Assembly (NCBI GenBank): GCA_018240025.1
Contig: JAFEGM010000088.1
Location: 1,808-42,518, forward strand
Source of the DNA: Verrucomicrobiota bacterium
GTDB taxonomy: Bacteria > Verrucomicrobiota > Verrucomicrobiia > Chthoniobacterales > SZAS-18
Direction: 5' to 3'
DNA length: 40,711 bases
Part shown: in pieces, positions 23,551 through 31,686 of the stretch
How the letters are laid out: every line of letters begins with the position of its first letter
Position numbering within the stretch: position 1 is the first letter of the stretch
Notes under the pieces: model-generated
What the model saw: only the letters and a program-made list of their open reading frames with translations
Databases searched by the model: none
Told to the model about the DNA's origin: nothing
Program-made: the position numbers and the translations under genes

Positions 23551-23865
23551 GGAGTTTGGCCTGCGGCTGCGGTCGAATCGAGGACGACGAGGGAAGTTTG
23601 GCCTGCGGCTGGGTCTCTTCGAGGACGAGGACGAGGACGACGACGAGGACGAGCTTTGGAATCGGCGTCCTATGCGGTGTCGGCAGCATCCATGCGCTGA
23701 GGATCAAAACGGCGCCGCAGGCCAAATTCCCCCGCATCGGCCGCCGCATCCGGCGCTCGTCGTCGTCCTCGTCGTCGTCCTCGTCCTCGTCGTCGTCGTC
23801 GTCGTCGTCGTCCTCGTCCTCGTCCTCGTCCTCGATTCGACCAAAGCCGCAGGCCAAACTTCCCC
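23551..23865. repeat. GAC/GAG triplet inverted repeat with TTTGGCCTGCGGC cores, type D
   Basis: It fills the gap between the antiporter stop and the disrupted gene. Four copies of TTTGGCCTGCGGC occur: two forward (23555, 23597) and two reverse (23714, 23846). Between them run triplet tracts of GAGGACGAC (left, about 23621-23653) and the complementary CGTCGTCCTC (right, about 23758-23832). A 17-bp perfect inverted pair GGTCGAATCGAGGACGA lies at 23571-23587 and 23826-23842. The right arm ends at the antiporter stop codon. Open frames here (poly-Asp/Glu or poly-Ser) are repeat translations, not genes. Confidence 0.9.
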
Positions 23866-25641
23866 TTACTCGCCTCTCGCCTCGTCCTTGTCCCCGCTCG
23901 CTGCTTTTCCCTCCGCGCCCGCCTCTGCGGCGTTCATCTTCTGCCGCTGCGCGGCAAGGTGGGCGACCTCCTCGCGGATCTCAGGGTGCTTGCGCACGAA
24001 GGCGCGAAAGTCGCGGCGATCGAGCGCGAGCAGCTTCGTGTAGTCGACCGCGGTGACGTCGGCCGAGCGGGGTTGGCCGCTGATCAGCGCCATCTCGCCG
24101 AAGAAGTCGCCGCCGGTGAGCTTGATGCGACGTCCGCCCACGGCCACCTCGACCTCGCCGGACGAGATGAAATAGACCGCGTCGGCTGCGTCGCCCACGC
24201 GGATGAGCCGGTCGCCGGGCTCCGCCGCGATGGGATGGAAATGCAGGATCAGGACCTCGCGCTGCGCCGGCGTGAGGCTGGCGAAGAGCGGGAAGCGCTC
24301 GACCAATTCCTCCGGCGTGAAGGTGCGGTGCGCCGCGGCTGCCTGCTCGGCCAGTTCGCGGGCCCGCTCCAACTCCTCCTGCAGGGCGGCGAATTGCCTC
24401 GCTCCGGCCTGCTCCAGGGCCTGCCCGCTGCGCGCGGCCCAATGGGCGAGGCGTTCGGAGGCGTGGAAGACGACCGGATTGAGCGTGATGGAAAGGATCG
24501 CGCCGGCGAGCACGAGATTCAGTCCCTCCGGCGGCAGGAGCTGATACGAAACGCCGAGACCGGCCAGGATGAAGGAGAATTCGCCGATCTGCGCCAGCGC
24601 GCCGGAGACCGAGAACGCGCTGCTGAGCGGGAAGCGGAGGACGAGCACGATGAGCAGCGCGATGAGCGATTTGCCGAGAATGATCACCCCGAGGACGGCG
24701 GCCACCTTGAGCGGCTCGCGCACGAGGATGGAAGGATCGAAGAGCATGCCGACCGAGACGAAGAAGAGCACCGCGAAGGCGTCTTGCAGCGGCAGCGTCT
24801 CGTGCGCGGCCTTGTGGCTGAGCTCCGATTCGTTCAGCACCATGCCGGCGAAGAAGGCGCCGAGGGCGAAGGAGACGCCGAAGAGCTTGGCCGAGCCGAG
24901 CGCCACGCCGAGCGCGATGGCCAGGACCGAGAGCGTGAAGAGCTCGCGCGAGCCGGTGCGCGCGACCTGGCGCAACAGCCACGGAAGTACGCGCGGACCG
25001 ATGGTCATGACCAGCGCCACGAAGGCCGCCACCTTCACGAGTGTGAGCCCGAGCGAGACGAGCAGGCTGCCGCTCTCCGCGGGCGGGTGGCCCGGCGTGG
25101 CCGGCAGCTTGCCGCCGAGCAGTTCCGCCACCGCGGGCAGCGTGACCAGCGCGAGCACCATGGCGAGGTCCTCCACGATCAGCCAGCCGACGGCGATGCG
25201 GCCATTGGGTGTGCCGACCGCATTGCGCCCCTCCAGCGCCTTCAACAGCACGACCGTGCTCGCCACCGACAGGCTGAGTCCCAGCACGAGCCCGGCGCCG
25301 AGCGGCCAGCCCCAGAGCTTGGTCAGGCCGAGCGTGACGAGCGTGGCCAGCGCGATCTGCCCGACCGCGCCGGGGATGGCGATGCGGCGCACGGCCATGA
25401 GATCGGCCACGGAGAAATGCAGGCCCACGCCGAACATCAGCAGGATCACGCCGATCTCCGCCAGTTGCCCGGCCAGTCCGCCGTCGGCCACGAACCCGGG
25501 CGTGAACGGACCGATGGCCACGCCCGCCAGCAGGTAGCCGACCAGCGGTGGCAGGCGGAAGCGATGCGCGAGGAAGCCGAAGGCGAAGGCGAGGACGAAC
25601 CCCGCCGTGATCGTGGCGATGAGAGAGATGTCGTGCGGCAT
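23866..25641 (-). CDS. Cation:proton antiporter (CPA2 family) with C-terminal cyclic-nucleotide-binding domain
   Basis: A 591-residue protein. Residues 1-385 form the CPA2 (KefB/YbaL-like) membrane core, with LPPLVGYLLAGVAIGPFTPG, EIGVILLMFGVGLHFS, VASTVVLLKAL, GWLIVEDLAMV and ALAQIGEFSFILAGLG. A coiled linker (about 395-440) leads to a cNMP-binding domain (about 450-560) with the phosphate-binding cassette GDFFGEMALISGQPRSA, whose Glu and Arg are retained. This domain takes the place of the NAD-binding TrkA-N/RCK domain usual in KefB/YbaL, so K+ or Na+/H+ exchange may be gated by a cyclic nucleotide (inference). The start at 25641 is set by the first membrane segment. It is divergent from an ECF sigma gene. 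Confidence 0.93.
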   Translation of the reverse strand: MPHDISLIATITAGFVLAFAFGFLAHRFRLPPLVGYLLAGVAIGPFTPGFVADGGLAGQLAEIGVILLMFGVGLHFSVADLMAVRRIAIPGAVGQIALATLVTLGLTKLWGWPLGAGLVLGLSLSVASTVVLLKALEGRNAVGTPNGRIAVGWLIVEDLAMVLALVTLPAVAELLGGKLPATPGHPPAESGSLLVSLGLTLVKVAAFVALVMTIGPRVLPWLLRQVARTGSRELFTLSVLAIALGVALGSAKLFGVSFALGAFFAGMVLNESELSHKAAHETLPLQDAFAVLFFVSVGMLFDPSILVREPLKVAAVLGVIILGKSLIALLIVLVLRFPLSSAFSVSGALAQIGEFSFILAGLGVSYQLLPPEGLNLVLAGAILSITLNPVVFHASERLAHWAARSGQALEQAGARQFAALQEELERARELAEQAAAAHRTFTPEELVERFPLFASLTPAQREVLILHFHPIAAEPGDRLIRVGDAADAVYFISSGEVEVAVGGRRIKLTGGDFFGEMALISGQPRSADVTAVDYTKLLALDRRDFRAFVRKHPEIREEVAHLAAQRQKMNAAEAGAEGKAASGDKDEARGE

Positions 25642-25800
25642 ACGGCGGAGGAGCGGCGCGCGGCCGCATCCCCGGTCGTGTGCATCGCAGCGGCGCGAAA
25701 GCGCGGACTTCCGCCAAAACAAACCCCGCCGCGGATGGGCCGGTCGGACGGCGCGAGATTCCGCCTACGAATTTCGGCGAATCGAGCGAGAATCCCGCGC

Positions 25801-26403
25801 ATGTCCGTCGCCGCCACTCCGCTGCTCCGCCGCTGTCTGGCGGGCGAGGCGTCGGCCTGGGACGAGTTGTTCGACACTCACTACGGCCCGGTCTTCCGCT
25901 TCGTGCATCAGCTCTCCGGCGGCTTCACGCGCGAGGACACGGAGGAGATCTGCCAGGAGACGTTCGTCGCGGTCGTGCGCAATCTGCGCGACTTCGACGG
26001 CCGCAGCGCCTTCCAGACGTGGCTCTTCCGCATCGCCGCGAACAAGGCCTACGATTTCCGCAGCCGCCAGCTCGCGGCCAAACGCGGCGGCGGCGTGGCC
26101 AATGTCACGCTCGACGACGAGGACGCGCCCGACCCGCCATCGGAAGGTTTGCTGCCGGACGAGGCGCTGCTGCAGGCCGAGAATGCAGGGCTGCTGCGCG
26201 AGGCCCTCGAGCGCATCGGCGAGCCCTGCCGCGAGATCATCGAGCTGCGCTACTTCGCCGATCTGAGCTACGAGGAGATCTCCGCCGCGCTCCAGCTCAA
26301 CGCCAAGACCGTCAGCTCGCGTCTGAGCAAATGCCTCGATAAGCTCGGCGAGATCGCGCGCCGCGTATTTTCTGCGGGCACGCGCCGCCCGGATCCCGTC
26401 TAA
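25801..26403 (+). CDS. RNA polymerase ECF sigma factor
   Basis: A 200-residue ECF sigma factor. Region 2 is YGPVFRFVHQLSGGFTREDT, EEICQETFVAVVRNLRDFDG and AFQTWLFRIAANKAYDFRSR (about 30-85). Region 4 is PCREIIELRYFADLSYEEIS with the recognition helix LNAKTVSSRLSKCLDKL (about 142-183). The 40-residue acidic linker DDEDAPDPPSEGLLPDE separates the two. It is followed 27 bp downstream by a one-membrane-segment protein that probably acts as its regulator. The start at 25801 fits the family; the same frame is open far upstream only because the antisense gene leaves it so. Confidence 0.94.
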   Translation: MSVAATPLLRRCLAGEASAWDELFDTHYGPVFRFVHQLSGGFTREDTEEICQETFVAVVRNLRDFDGRSAFQTWLFRIAANKAYDFRSRQLAAKRGGGVANVTLDDEDAPDPPSEGLLPDEALLQAENAGLLREALERIGEPCREIIELRYFADLSYEEISAALQLNAKTVSSRLSKCLDKLGEIARRVFSAGTRRPDPV

Positions 26404-26430
26404 CCCCGCAGCCCACCGCCTTCCGCCGCC

Positions 26431-27870
26431 ATGGACCCCGATCAGCACCCGCTTTCCGCCGCGCTCCGCGCGGAGGCGGAGCGTCGTCGGGCCGAGCTGC
26501 CGCCATCGCCCGAGATGCCCGGACCCATGCGCTCGGCCCTGCTGCGCGAGGTGGCCAGACAGCACGCCGCTCCGGAGCGTCCGCGCGTCACCTGGCTGGA
26601 CCGGCTGTTTCAATGGCAGGCGTTTTTTGCCACCGCCGCGACCGCCGTCGTGGCGGTCGGATTCTTCGCCTATTCGCAAGGCTGGTTCGCCGGCTCGCGC
26701 CGCCTGTCGCAGCCCGAGGAGCAGGTCGCCGCTGCGCCCGCGCCACGCCCGGCCAGCGCCGCCGTCCCGGCCGCCGCGGGCGAGAAGAAGGCCGCTGCCG
26801 CGTCGAGCCTCGCCAAGGGCAAGGCCGAGGAAGCGCAGCCGCCGGCTGCGGTCGGGACCCGCGTCGCGGAGGCGTCGACCGACAAGGCACTGGCCGGTGG
26901 CGCGCCCGCGCTCGCGCTGCCTCCTCCAGGGGTCCGTGAATTGGCCGCCGCGCCGCCGCCCGCGCCCGTCGCGCCGGCTGCACCCTCGGTCCAGGCGGTG
27001 CCCGAGCAGCCGCGCGTTTCCGACGAACTTAAGCTCGCCGAGACCACGACGGAGCGGCGCCGGCTGGAAGGTGCGCCCGAATCCGAGCGCGCTCCGGCAC
27101 CTTCTGCGCCTTCTGCGGCCGACGCCGCGGTCGCCGGTTCGTCGGTCGCGGGCTCCGGCGCGAAGCGCGATGCCGCCACTGCCGGGCCCGGAGCCATCGC
27201 CGCCGCCAAGCCGGTCGCTCCCGCGCGCAAGGCCGCTCCGGCCACGGTGACCGCGCCTGCGCCCGCCGCCGCGCCCGCCTATCTCGGGGCCAATGTTGGA
27301 CAGCTCGCCTCCACGCAGCGTTTCGTGCAGTCGCCCGCCGGCCGCAAAGACCGCGCCCGCCAGCTGCCGGCCGAGGCGCTGCTGCTCGATTTCACGGTCA
27401 GCCGCACCGGCAACGCCGTGGTCGTGACCGACCGTGACGGCTCCGAATATCGCGGCCAGATCGTCGCCGCCACCACGCTCGCCCGCGCCCGCGGTCGCGC
27501 CGCCAAAGAGGGCCCGCCCGCCGAGGGCGGTTACGCCTTCCGCGTCAGCGGCCAGAGCCGCACGCTCGGGCAATCCGTCACTCTCGAAGGCGAACTCCTG
27601 CCCGTGGCGGAATCGCAGCGCGCCCTGCCTCTCGACCAGACCGGCCGCGACGCGCGCCAGAATTCCCGCGCAGACGGCCGCATTCTGCAAAACAGCAGCG
27701 AAATGCAGAACCGCGCGCAGATCCAGACCGCCCCCGAGCCGCCCCCGCAGAATCAACTCCAGCTCCAGCTGCCCCTGCAGAACGCGCCCGCTCTGCCGCC
27801 CCGCGCCCGGTTCGTAGGCCAGCTCCGCACCGCCGGCGGCACGGTCGACGTCGAGGCGGCGAGCCAATAG
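26431..27870 (+). CDS. Membrane protein paired with the ECF sigma factor, putative anti-sigma-like regulator
   Basis: A 479-residue protein. A short charged N-terminal region (HPLSAALRAEAERRRAELPP) precedes one membrane helix (about 62-82, FFATAATAVVAVGFFAYSQG). A long Ala/Pro-rich linker (about 95-290) follows, then a C-terminal beta-rich region with LLLDFTVSRTGNAVVVTDRD, SEYRGQIVAATT and GYAFRVSGQSRTLGQSVTLE. A Gln/Asn/Pro-rich insertion precedes the last strand, FVGQLRTAGGTVDVEA. This tail resembles a domain I recall in verrucomicrobial proteins encoded after sigma factors. Gene order and topology suggest an anti-sigma or envelope-sensing role, but no ZAS zinc motif is present, so this is inference. 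It could instead be a structural envelope protein. Confidence 0.72.
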   Translation: MDPDQHPLSAALRAEAERRRAELPPSPEMPGPMRSALLREVARQHAAPERPRVTWLDRLFQWQAFFATAATAVVAVGFFAYSQGWFAGSRRLSQPEEQVAAAPAPRPASAAVPAAAGEKKAAAASSLAKGKAEEAQPPAAVGTRVAEASTDKALAGGAPALALPPPGVRELAAAPPPAPVAPAAPSVQAVPEQPRVSDELKLAETTTERRRLEGAPESERAPAPSAPSAADAAVAGSSVAGSGAKRDAATAGPGAIAAAKPVAPARKAAPATVTAPAPAAAPAYLGANVGQLASTQRFVQSPAGRKDRARQLPAEALLLDFTVSRTGNAVVVTDRDGSEYRGQIVAATTLARARGRAAKEGPPAEGGYAFRVSGQSRTLGQSVTLEGELLPVAESQRALPLDQTGRDARQNSRADGRILQNSSEMQNRAQIQTAPEPPPQNQLQLQLPLQNAPALPPRARFVGQLRTAGGTVDVEAASQ

Positions 27871-27872
27871 CG

Positions 27873-27960
27873 ACGGTGGGTGCGAGCTCCCGGCCCCACC
27901 GTAGAGGCCCAACCCGAGGCCGACCTCGGCTGCGGCGTGGGCTCTTCTGGCCGCCAGAAG
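27873..27960 (+). other. Cluster of three short hairpins in the lysC leader
   Basis: In the 172-bp gap before lysC there are three perfect stems: ACGGTGGG/CCCACCGT (27873-27902), CCGAGG/CCTCGG (27914-27929) and CTTCTGG/CCAGAAG (27944-27960). None is followed by a T tract. They may be a terminator cluster for the upstream gene or leader structure for lysC. Confidence 0.5.
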
Positions 27961-28042
27961 GCGAAATCGCCGCGTTTCTGACACTGCATCCGGCTTGCGC
28001 GGGCCGCCTTCCCTGCTCCATTGCGCGCCCTTTTCGGTCCCA

Positions 28043-29275
28043 ATGAGCCTCATCGTCCAGAAGTACGGCGGCACCAGCGTCGGCAATCCCGAGCGCATTC
28101 GCCGCGTGGCGGAGCGGGTGCTGGCGACGCAACAGGCTGGGCATCAGGTGGTGGTCGTCGTCTCGGCCATGAGCGGGGTGACCGATTCGTTGATCCGTCT
28201 GGCGCGAGAGGTCTCGCCGGAGCCTTCGGAGCGGGAAATGGACGTCCTCCTGGCCACGGGCGAGCAGACGACCATCGCGCTGCTGGCCATGGCGTTGAAT
28301 GCGCGCGGCTCGCGGGCGGTTTCGCTCACGGGCGCGCAGGCGGGCATCGTGACCGACGGCACGCACACGAAGGCGCGCATCGCCAACATCACGCCGACGG
28401 AAATGCGGCGGCTGCTCGACGACGGGCAGATCGTCATCGTGGCCGGCTTCCAGGGGCAGACGATGGCGGGGCAGATCACCACGCTCGGGCGCGGGGGGTC
28501 GGATCTCACGGCCATCGCCATCGCGGCGGCGTTGGGCGCGGAGACGTGCCAGATTTTCACCGACGTCGAAGGCGTCTACACCTGCGATCCGCGCATCGTC
28601 CCGAGCGCGCGCAAGCTCGATGAGCTGAGCTACGAGGAGATGCTCGAGATGGCCAGCAGCGGCTCGAAGGTGATGCAGTCGCGCTCGGTCGAGTTCGCCA
28701 AGAAATTTGGCGTCGTCTTCGAAGTGCGCAGCAGCTTCAACGACGCGCCCGGCACGCGAGTGGTGGAGGAAAATATGAGCATGGAGAACGTCGTCATCCG
28801 CGGCCTGAGCGTGGAGAAGAATCAGGCCAAGATCACCATCGCCGACGTGCCCGACCGCCCCGGCACGGCCGCCGCGGTCTTCGGCGCGCTGGAGAAATCC
28901 GGCACGGTCATCGACGTCATCGTGCAGAACGTCTCGCACACGAACGCTACCGACATTTCCTTCACCCTGCACAAGGACGACCTCGACAAGGCCCGCGCCG
29001 CGCTCGAGCCGGTGGTGAAGGAGATCGGCGCCGCACGCCTCGAGGCCAAGAGCGGCATCGCCAAGCTCAGCGTGGTCGGCATCGGCATGCGCTCGCACTC
29101 CGGCGTGGCCGCCAAACTCTTCGCCTGCCTGGGCAGCGCAGGCGTGAACATCCAGATGATCTCCACCTCGGAGATCAAGATCGCCGTCATCATCGAAGAG
29201 GCGGACATCACGCGCGCCGCCAACGTGGCGCACGAAGCATTCGGGCTCGCCAACGGCGCCCTGCTCGCGAATTAG
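28043..29275 (+). CDS. lysC: Aspartate kinase
   Basis: A 410-residue monofunctional aspartokinase, the first step of lysine, threonine and methionine synthesis. The kinase domain begins VQKYGGTSVGNPERIRRVAE (5-24), with VSAMSGVTDSLIRLA, LATGEQTTIALLAMAL, GRGGSDLTAIAIAAAL and FTDVEGVYTCDPR. Two C-terminal ACT domains (about 265-410: ITIADVPDRPGTAAAVFGAL and LSVVGIGMRSHSGVAAKLFA) are the usual feedback site for lysine and/or threonine. The length and single-function layout are typical of bacterial LysC. The start at 28043 gives the canonical N-terminus. The next gene begins 3 bp after the stop, so the two are surely co-transcribed. Confidence 0.96.
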   Translation: MSLIVQKYGGTSVGNPERIRRVAERVLATQQAGHQVVVVVSAMSGVTDSLIRLAREVSPEPSEREMDVLLATGEQTTIALLAMALNARGSRAVSLTGAQAGIVTDGTHTKARIANITPTEMRRLLDDGQIVIVAGFQGQTMAGQITTLGRGGSDLTAIAIAAALGAETCQIFTDVEGVYTCDPRIVPSARKLDELSYEEMLEMASSGSKVMQSRSVEFAKKFGVVFEVRSSFNDAPGTRVVEENMSMENVVIRGLSVEKNQAKITIADVPDRPGTAAAVFGALEKSGTVIDVIVQNVSHTNATDISFTLHKDDLDKARAALEPVVKEIGAARLEAKSGIAKLSVVGIGMRSHSGVAAKLFACLGSAGVNIQMISTSEIKIAVIIEEADITRAANVAHEAFGLANGALLAN

Positions 29276-29278
29276 CTC

Positions 29279-29848
29279 ATGACTGCCATTGCCGTCTCCG
29301 ACGCGAAAGCGTCCCTCCGCGCCGAACTGCGCGCCCAGATTTCCACCCTGCCCGCCGAGGAACGCCTGCGCGCGACCGACCGCATTCTCGACCAGCTGGA
29401 GAATTTGCCCGAGTGGCAGTCGGCGCGCCGTGTGATGCTCTTCGCGCCTGCGCCTGGCGAACCGGCGATCGACCGCCTGTGGTCGCTCCGCGGCCAGCGG
29501 CTGGCCGGCAAGCAGGTCTATTATCCGCGGGTCAATGGCGACGGCCTGGAAGTCCGTCACATCGTCTCCCCCGCCGAGCTGCAGATCGGCCGCTTCGGCC
29601 TGCGCGAGCCCAATCCCGAGCGGACCGAGAAGTGCGATCCCGCCCTGCTCGACCTGATCGTCGTGCCCGGCCTCGCCTTCACCGCCGAAGGCGTCCGCCT
29701 CGGCCGCGGCGGCGGCTATTTCGATCGCTTCCTGGCCCAGCTCCCCGCGCGCATCGCGCTCATCGGCGTGGCCTTCCGTCTGCAACTGCGCCCCACGCTG
29801 CCCGAGGAGGCGCACGATCACCGGATGACGCGCGTGCTGGTGGACTGA
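29279..29848 (+). CDS. 5-formyltetrahydrofolate cyclo-ligase
   Basis: A 189-residue enzyme that converts 5-formyl-THF to 5,10-methenyl-THF using ATP, returning a storage folate to use. The N-terminal helix KASLRAELRAQISTLPAEER carries the ATP-binding basic residues. The strand VMLFAPAPGEPAID and the signature DLIVVPGLAFTAEGVRLGRG followed by GGYFDRFL (about 120-147) identify the family (ygfA/MTHFS). The length is normal. It starts 3 bp after lysC. Its TGA stop sits inside a 17-bp palindrome that opens repeat B2. Confidence 0.94.
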   Translation: MTAIAVSDAKASLRAELRAQISTLPAEERLRATDRILDQLENLPEWQSARRVMLFAPAPGEPAIDRLWSLRGQRLAGKQVYYPRVNGDGLEVRHIVSPAELQIGRFGLREPNPERTEKCDPALLDLIVVPGLAFTAEGVRLGRGGGYFDRFLAQLPARIALIGVAFRLQLRPTLPEEAHDHRMTRVLVD

Positions 29849-30411
29849 GCTTGAAGCTCAGTCATAGGCGATAGGCGATAGGCGATAGGCGATAGGCGAT
29901 AGGCGATAGGCGATAGGCGATAGGGCGGGGATGAGTGGTGGGGTGACGGCGTGACGGGGTGACGGGGTGAGAGGGATGTCCGTGGTGACGTCGAGGTGCG
30001 CCTCGGCCTGGATGTCGAATGAGCTGAAGCTCGCCGCGCCTCTGCCGTGCGGCTCCGGTGCCGGCGATAAGGCGACCTGTTCCCTCTTTGCGCTTCTCTG
30101 CGTCTCTGCGGCAAAAGAGTTGTCCTCCGCGGCATCTCCTATCGTCCTGGCGGGAATCGACGGAGTGGACGAAGCCCCTCGCCGCTGACGCGGTGGGTGA
30201 TCGCTGGTCGCCCTGTGCGACAGGCTGTGGATCGGCGCGAACTGCTGCTGCTCGCTCGAGTCGCGTCCTGCCCAAAAGTCGAGCGGCAGGCGATGCCCCT
30301 CCGCACCACCTGCCGCTCCCGCTCTGATCAATCTTTGGCGCTGCGTACCGCCATGGCCTATCGCCTATCGCCTATTTCCTATTGTCTATCGCTGAGCTTC
30401 CAGCTCAGCCG
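29845..30411. repeat. Heptamer inverted repeat B2 with 430-bp composite interior
   Basis: The convergent gap between the cyclo-ligase gene and the secreted-protein gene. The left end is the palindrome CTGAGCTTGAAGCTCAG (29845-29861), then eight perfect ATAGGCG heptamers (29864-29919). The right end is GCCTATCGCCTATTTCC-type heptamers and CTGAGCTTCCAGCTCAG (30392-30408). The interior carries an octamer tract (GGGTGACG units, about 29940-29975) and a CTTTGCG...CTCTGCGGCAAAAG module (30084-30117), both families seen elsewhere. The rest of the interior, about 300 bp, shows no convincing gene. Confidence 0.88.
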
Positions 30412-31509
30412 CTACTCCCAGCCGATCTCGTAGACCTCCACCAGAGCGATGCCGGTGGTGTCATTGACCCCGCGGACGACGGCGGTGTAGGCGCCGGGCT
30501 CGAGGACCATGGAGATCACGCTCTCGGCGGGTTGCAGCGCGCCGAGGAAACTGAGCTGCGAGAAGGTCGAGGCCTTGGGGCTGGCGGACCAGTTGTCATT
30601 TTCGGCCAGGACGGTCTGGCCGCGCATGAGGGCGAGTTTGGGGTCGGCCAGCGCGGGCGTGACGCCGAAGGCGGCGAGGGACGGGCCGCGGGCCACGACG
30701 ACCACCTCGCGTGGGCCGCCGGAGACGACGAAGCCGGCGATGAGCTGGCCGGCTCCGGTGTTGACGAAGCCGCGGGTGGACATGTTCACGAGGCGGTTGG
30801 CGAAGCGGACCTTGAAGACGCTGAAATCGCGCGGACCGGCCGAGGCGGTGTAGGTGCCCTCGAGCTTGCCGCCTTCGCGGGCGAACGTGCCGGTGATGGG
30901 CGTGGTGCTGCCGGTCGGCGTGTCGATCGTGAAGGTGTAGTCGGTCGCACCTTCGGCCGGCGGCGTGACGGTGCCGAGTCCGCCCACGAAGGTCAGGATC
31001 GCGCCGCTGCGGGCGGTCTCGACGAAGGCGAGGCGATTGTCCTGATCGATGGCCACGAAGAGCGCGCGGGCGCGCTCCTCGCCGGCGGCCGGGCGCTCGT
31101 CCTTGTAGGAGGCTCCACCGTAGATGCCGGCGACCTCGGAGCCGCCGGAGCGGAAAGCGACGCGCGGCGCGGTGTAATTGAGCGTCGAGCCGCCGGCCGC
31201 GTAGGTGCCGGTGGCCTGCGTGCTCTCGGCGTCGAAGCTGCCGGTCACGGTCGCGCCGTTCGTGAGATTGAGCGTGAAGGCGCCGCTGAGGATGGCGCCG
31301 CGGGCCACGCCGATGCGGCGATTGACGCTGTCGAAGGCGTAGGCCTGGATGGCGAAGCCGCCCTCGACCGAGAGGTAGAGCACGGGGCCGTTGTTCGGCA
31401 CGGTGGCCTTGTAGAGGCCGGCGCTGCTCTTCTGCGCCGAAGCGGTGTCGGTGACGCCGAGCGCACAGGCGCAGGCGAGGAGAGCCGCAAGAATGCGGGG
31501 AGTTTTCAT
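30412..31509 (-). CDS. Secreted protein with verrucomicrobial LAENDNW C-terminal domain
   Basis: A 365-residue exported protein. A signal peptide (1-25, ending DTASA) is followed by repeated beta modules: GLYKATVPNNGPVLYLSVEG, GSFDAESTQATGTY and GTFAREGGKLEGTYTASAGP. A C-terminal domain of about 125 residues starts RLVNMSTRGFVNTGAGQLIA and runs through VVARGPSLAAFGV, LALMRGQTVLAENDNW and YTAVVRGVNDTTGIALVEVY. This C-terminal domain is widespread on secreted proteins of Verrucomicrobia; it looks like a beta-sandwich for surface attachment, but I know of no proven role. No catalytic motif is visible. The leader before the ATG has no Shine-Dalgarno. It is divergent from the permease gene. Confidence 0.85.
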   Translation of the reverse strand: MKTPRILAALLACACALGVTDTASAQKSSAGLYKATVPNNGPVLYLSVEGGFAIQAYAFDSVNRRIGVARGAILSGAFTLNLTNGATVTGSFDAESTQATGTYAAGGSTLNYTAPRVAFRSGGSEVAGIYGGASYKDERPAAGEERARALFVAIDQDNRLAFVETARSGAILTFVGGLGTVTPPAEGATDYTFTIDTPTGSTTPITGTFAREGGKLEGTYTASAGPRDFSVFKVRFANRLVNMSTRGFVNTGAGQLIAGFVVSGGPREVVVVARGPSLAAFGVTPALADPKLALMRGQTVLAENDNWSASPKASTFSQLSFLGALQPAESVISMVLEPGAYTAVVRGVNDTTGIALVEVYEIGWE

Positions 31510-31595
31510 GTTGGAGTTCGATGTGGGTGGAATCGAACGCCGCGGCCGCAGCGGAACGAAGTGATGGGTTAAACGCCGGCAGCCGGGGAAAAGTT

Positions 31596-31623
31596 ACGCA
31601 AAAATTGCGCCGGCCTTTTGCGT
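31596..31623. promoter_or_regulatory. Inverted repeat in the divergent promoter region
   Basis: ACGCAAAA (31596-31603) and TTTTGCGT (31616-31623) form a perfect 8-bp inverted repeat with 12-bp spacing, and CGCAAAAATTGCG (31597-31609) is itself palindromic. It lies in an AT-richer patch between the secreted-protein and permease genes, so it may be an operator, though a promoter hairpin is also possible. Confidence 0.4.
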
Positions 31624-31686
31624 CAGGCCTGCGGTCCCCCTTTGCGCCAGCGGGCATTCGCACGCTTAGTGCGGCCCCGCCCCGCG

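Noticed and set aside
23363..23857. Apparent acidic protein with poly-Asp/Glu N-terminus
   Set aside because: The acidic part is a translation of the GAC/GAG triplet repeat; only the final membrane-anchor segment is plausible coding sequence, treated here as part of a disrupted gene.
29862..30331. Open frames within repeat B2 (for example readings with FDIQAEAHLDVTTDIP)
   Set aside because: They read through heptamer (YRLSPIA) and octamer repeats, lack start signals and match no family I recognise.
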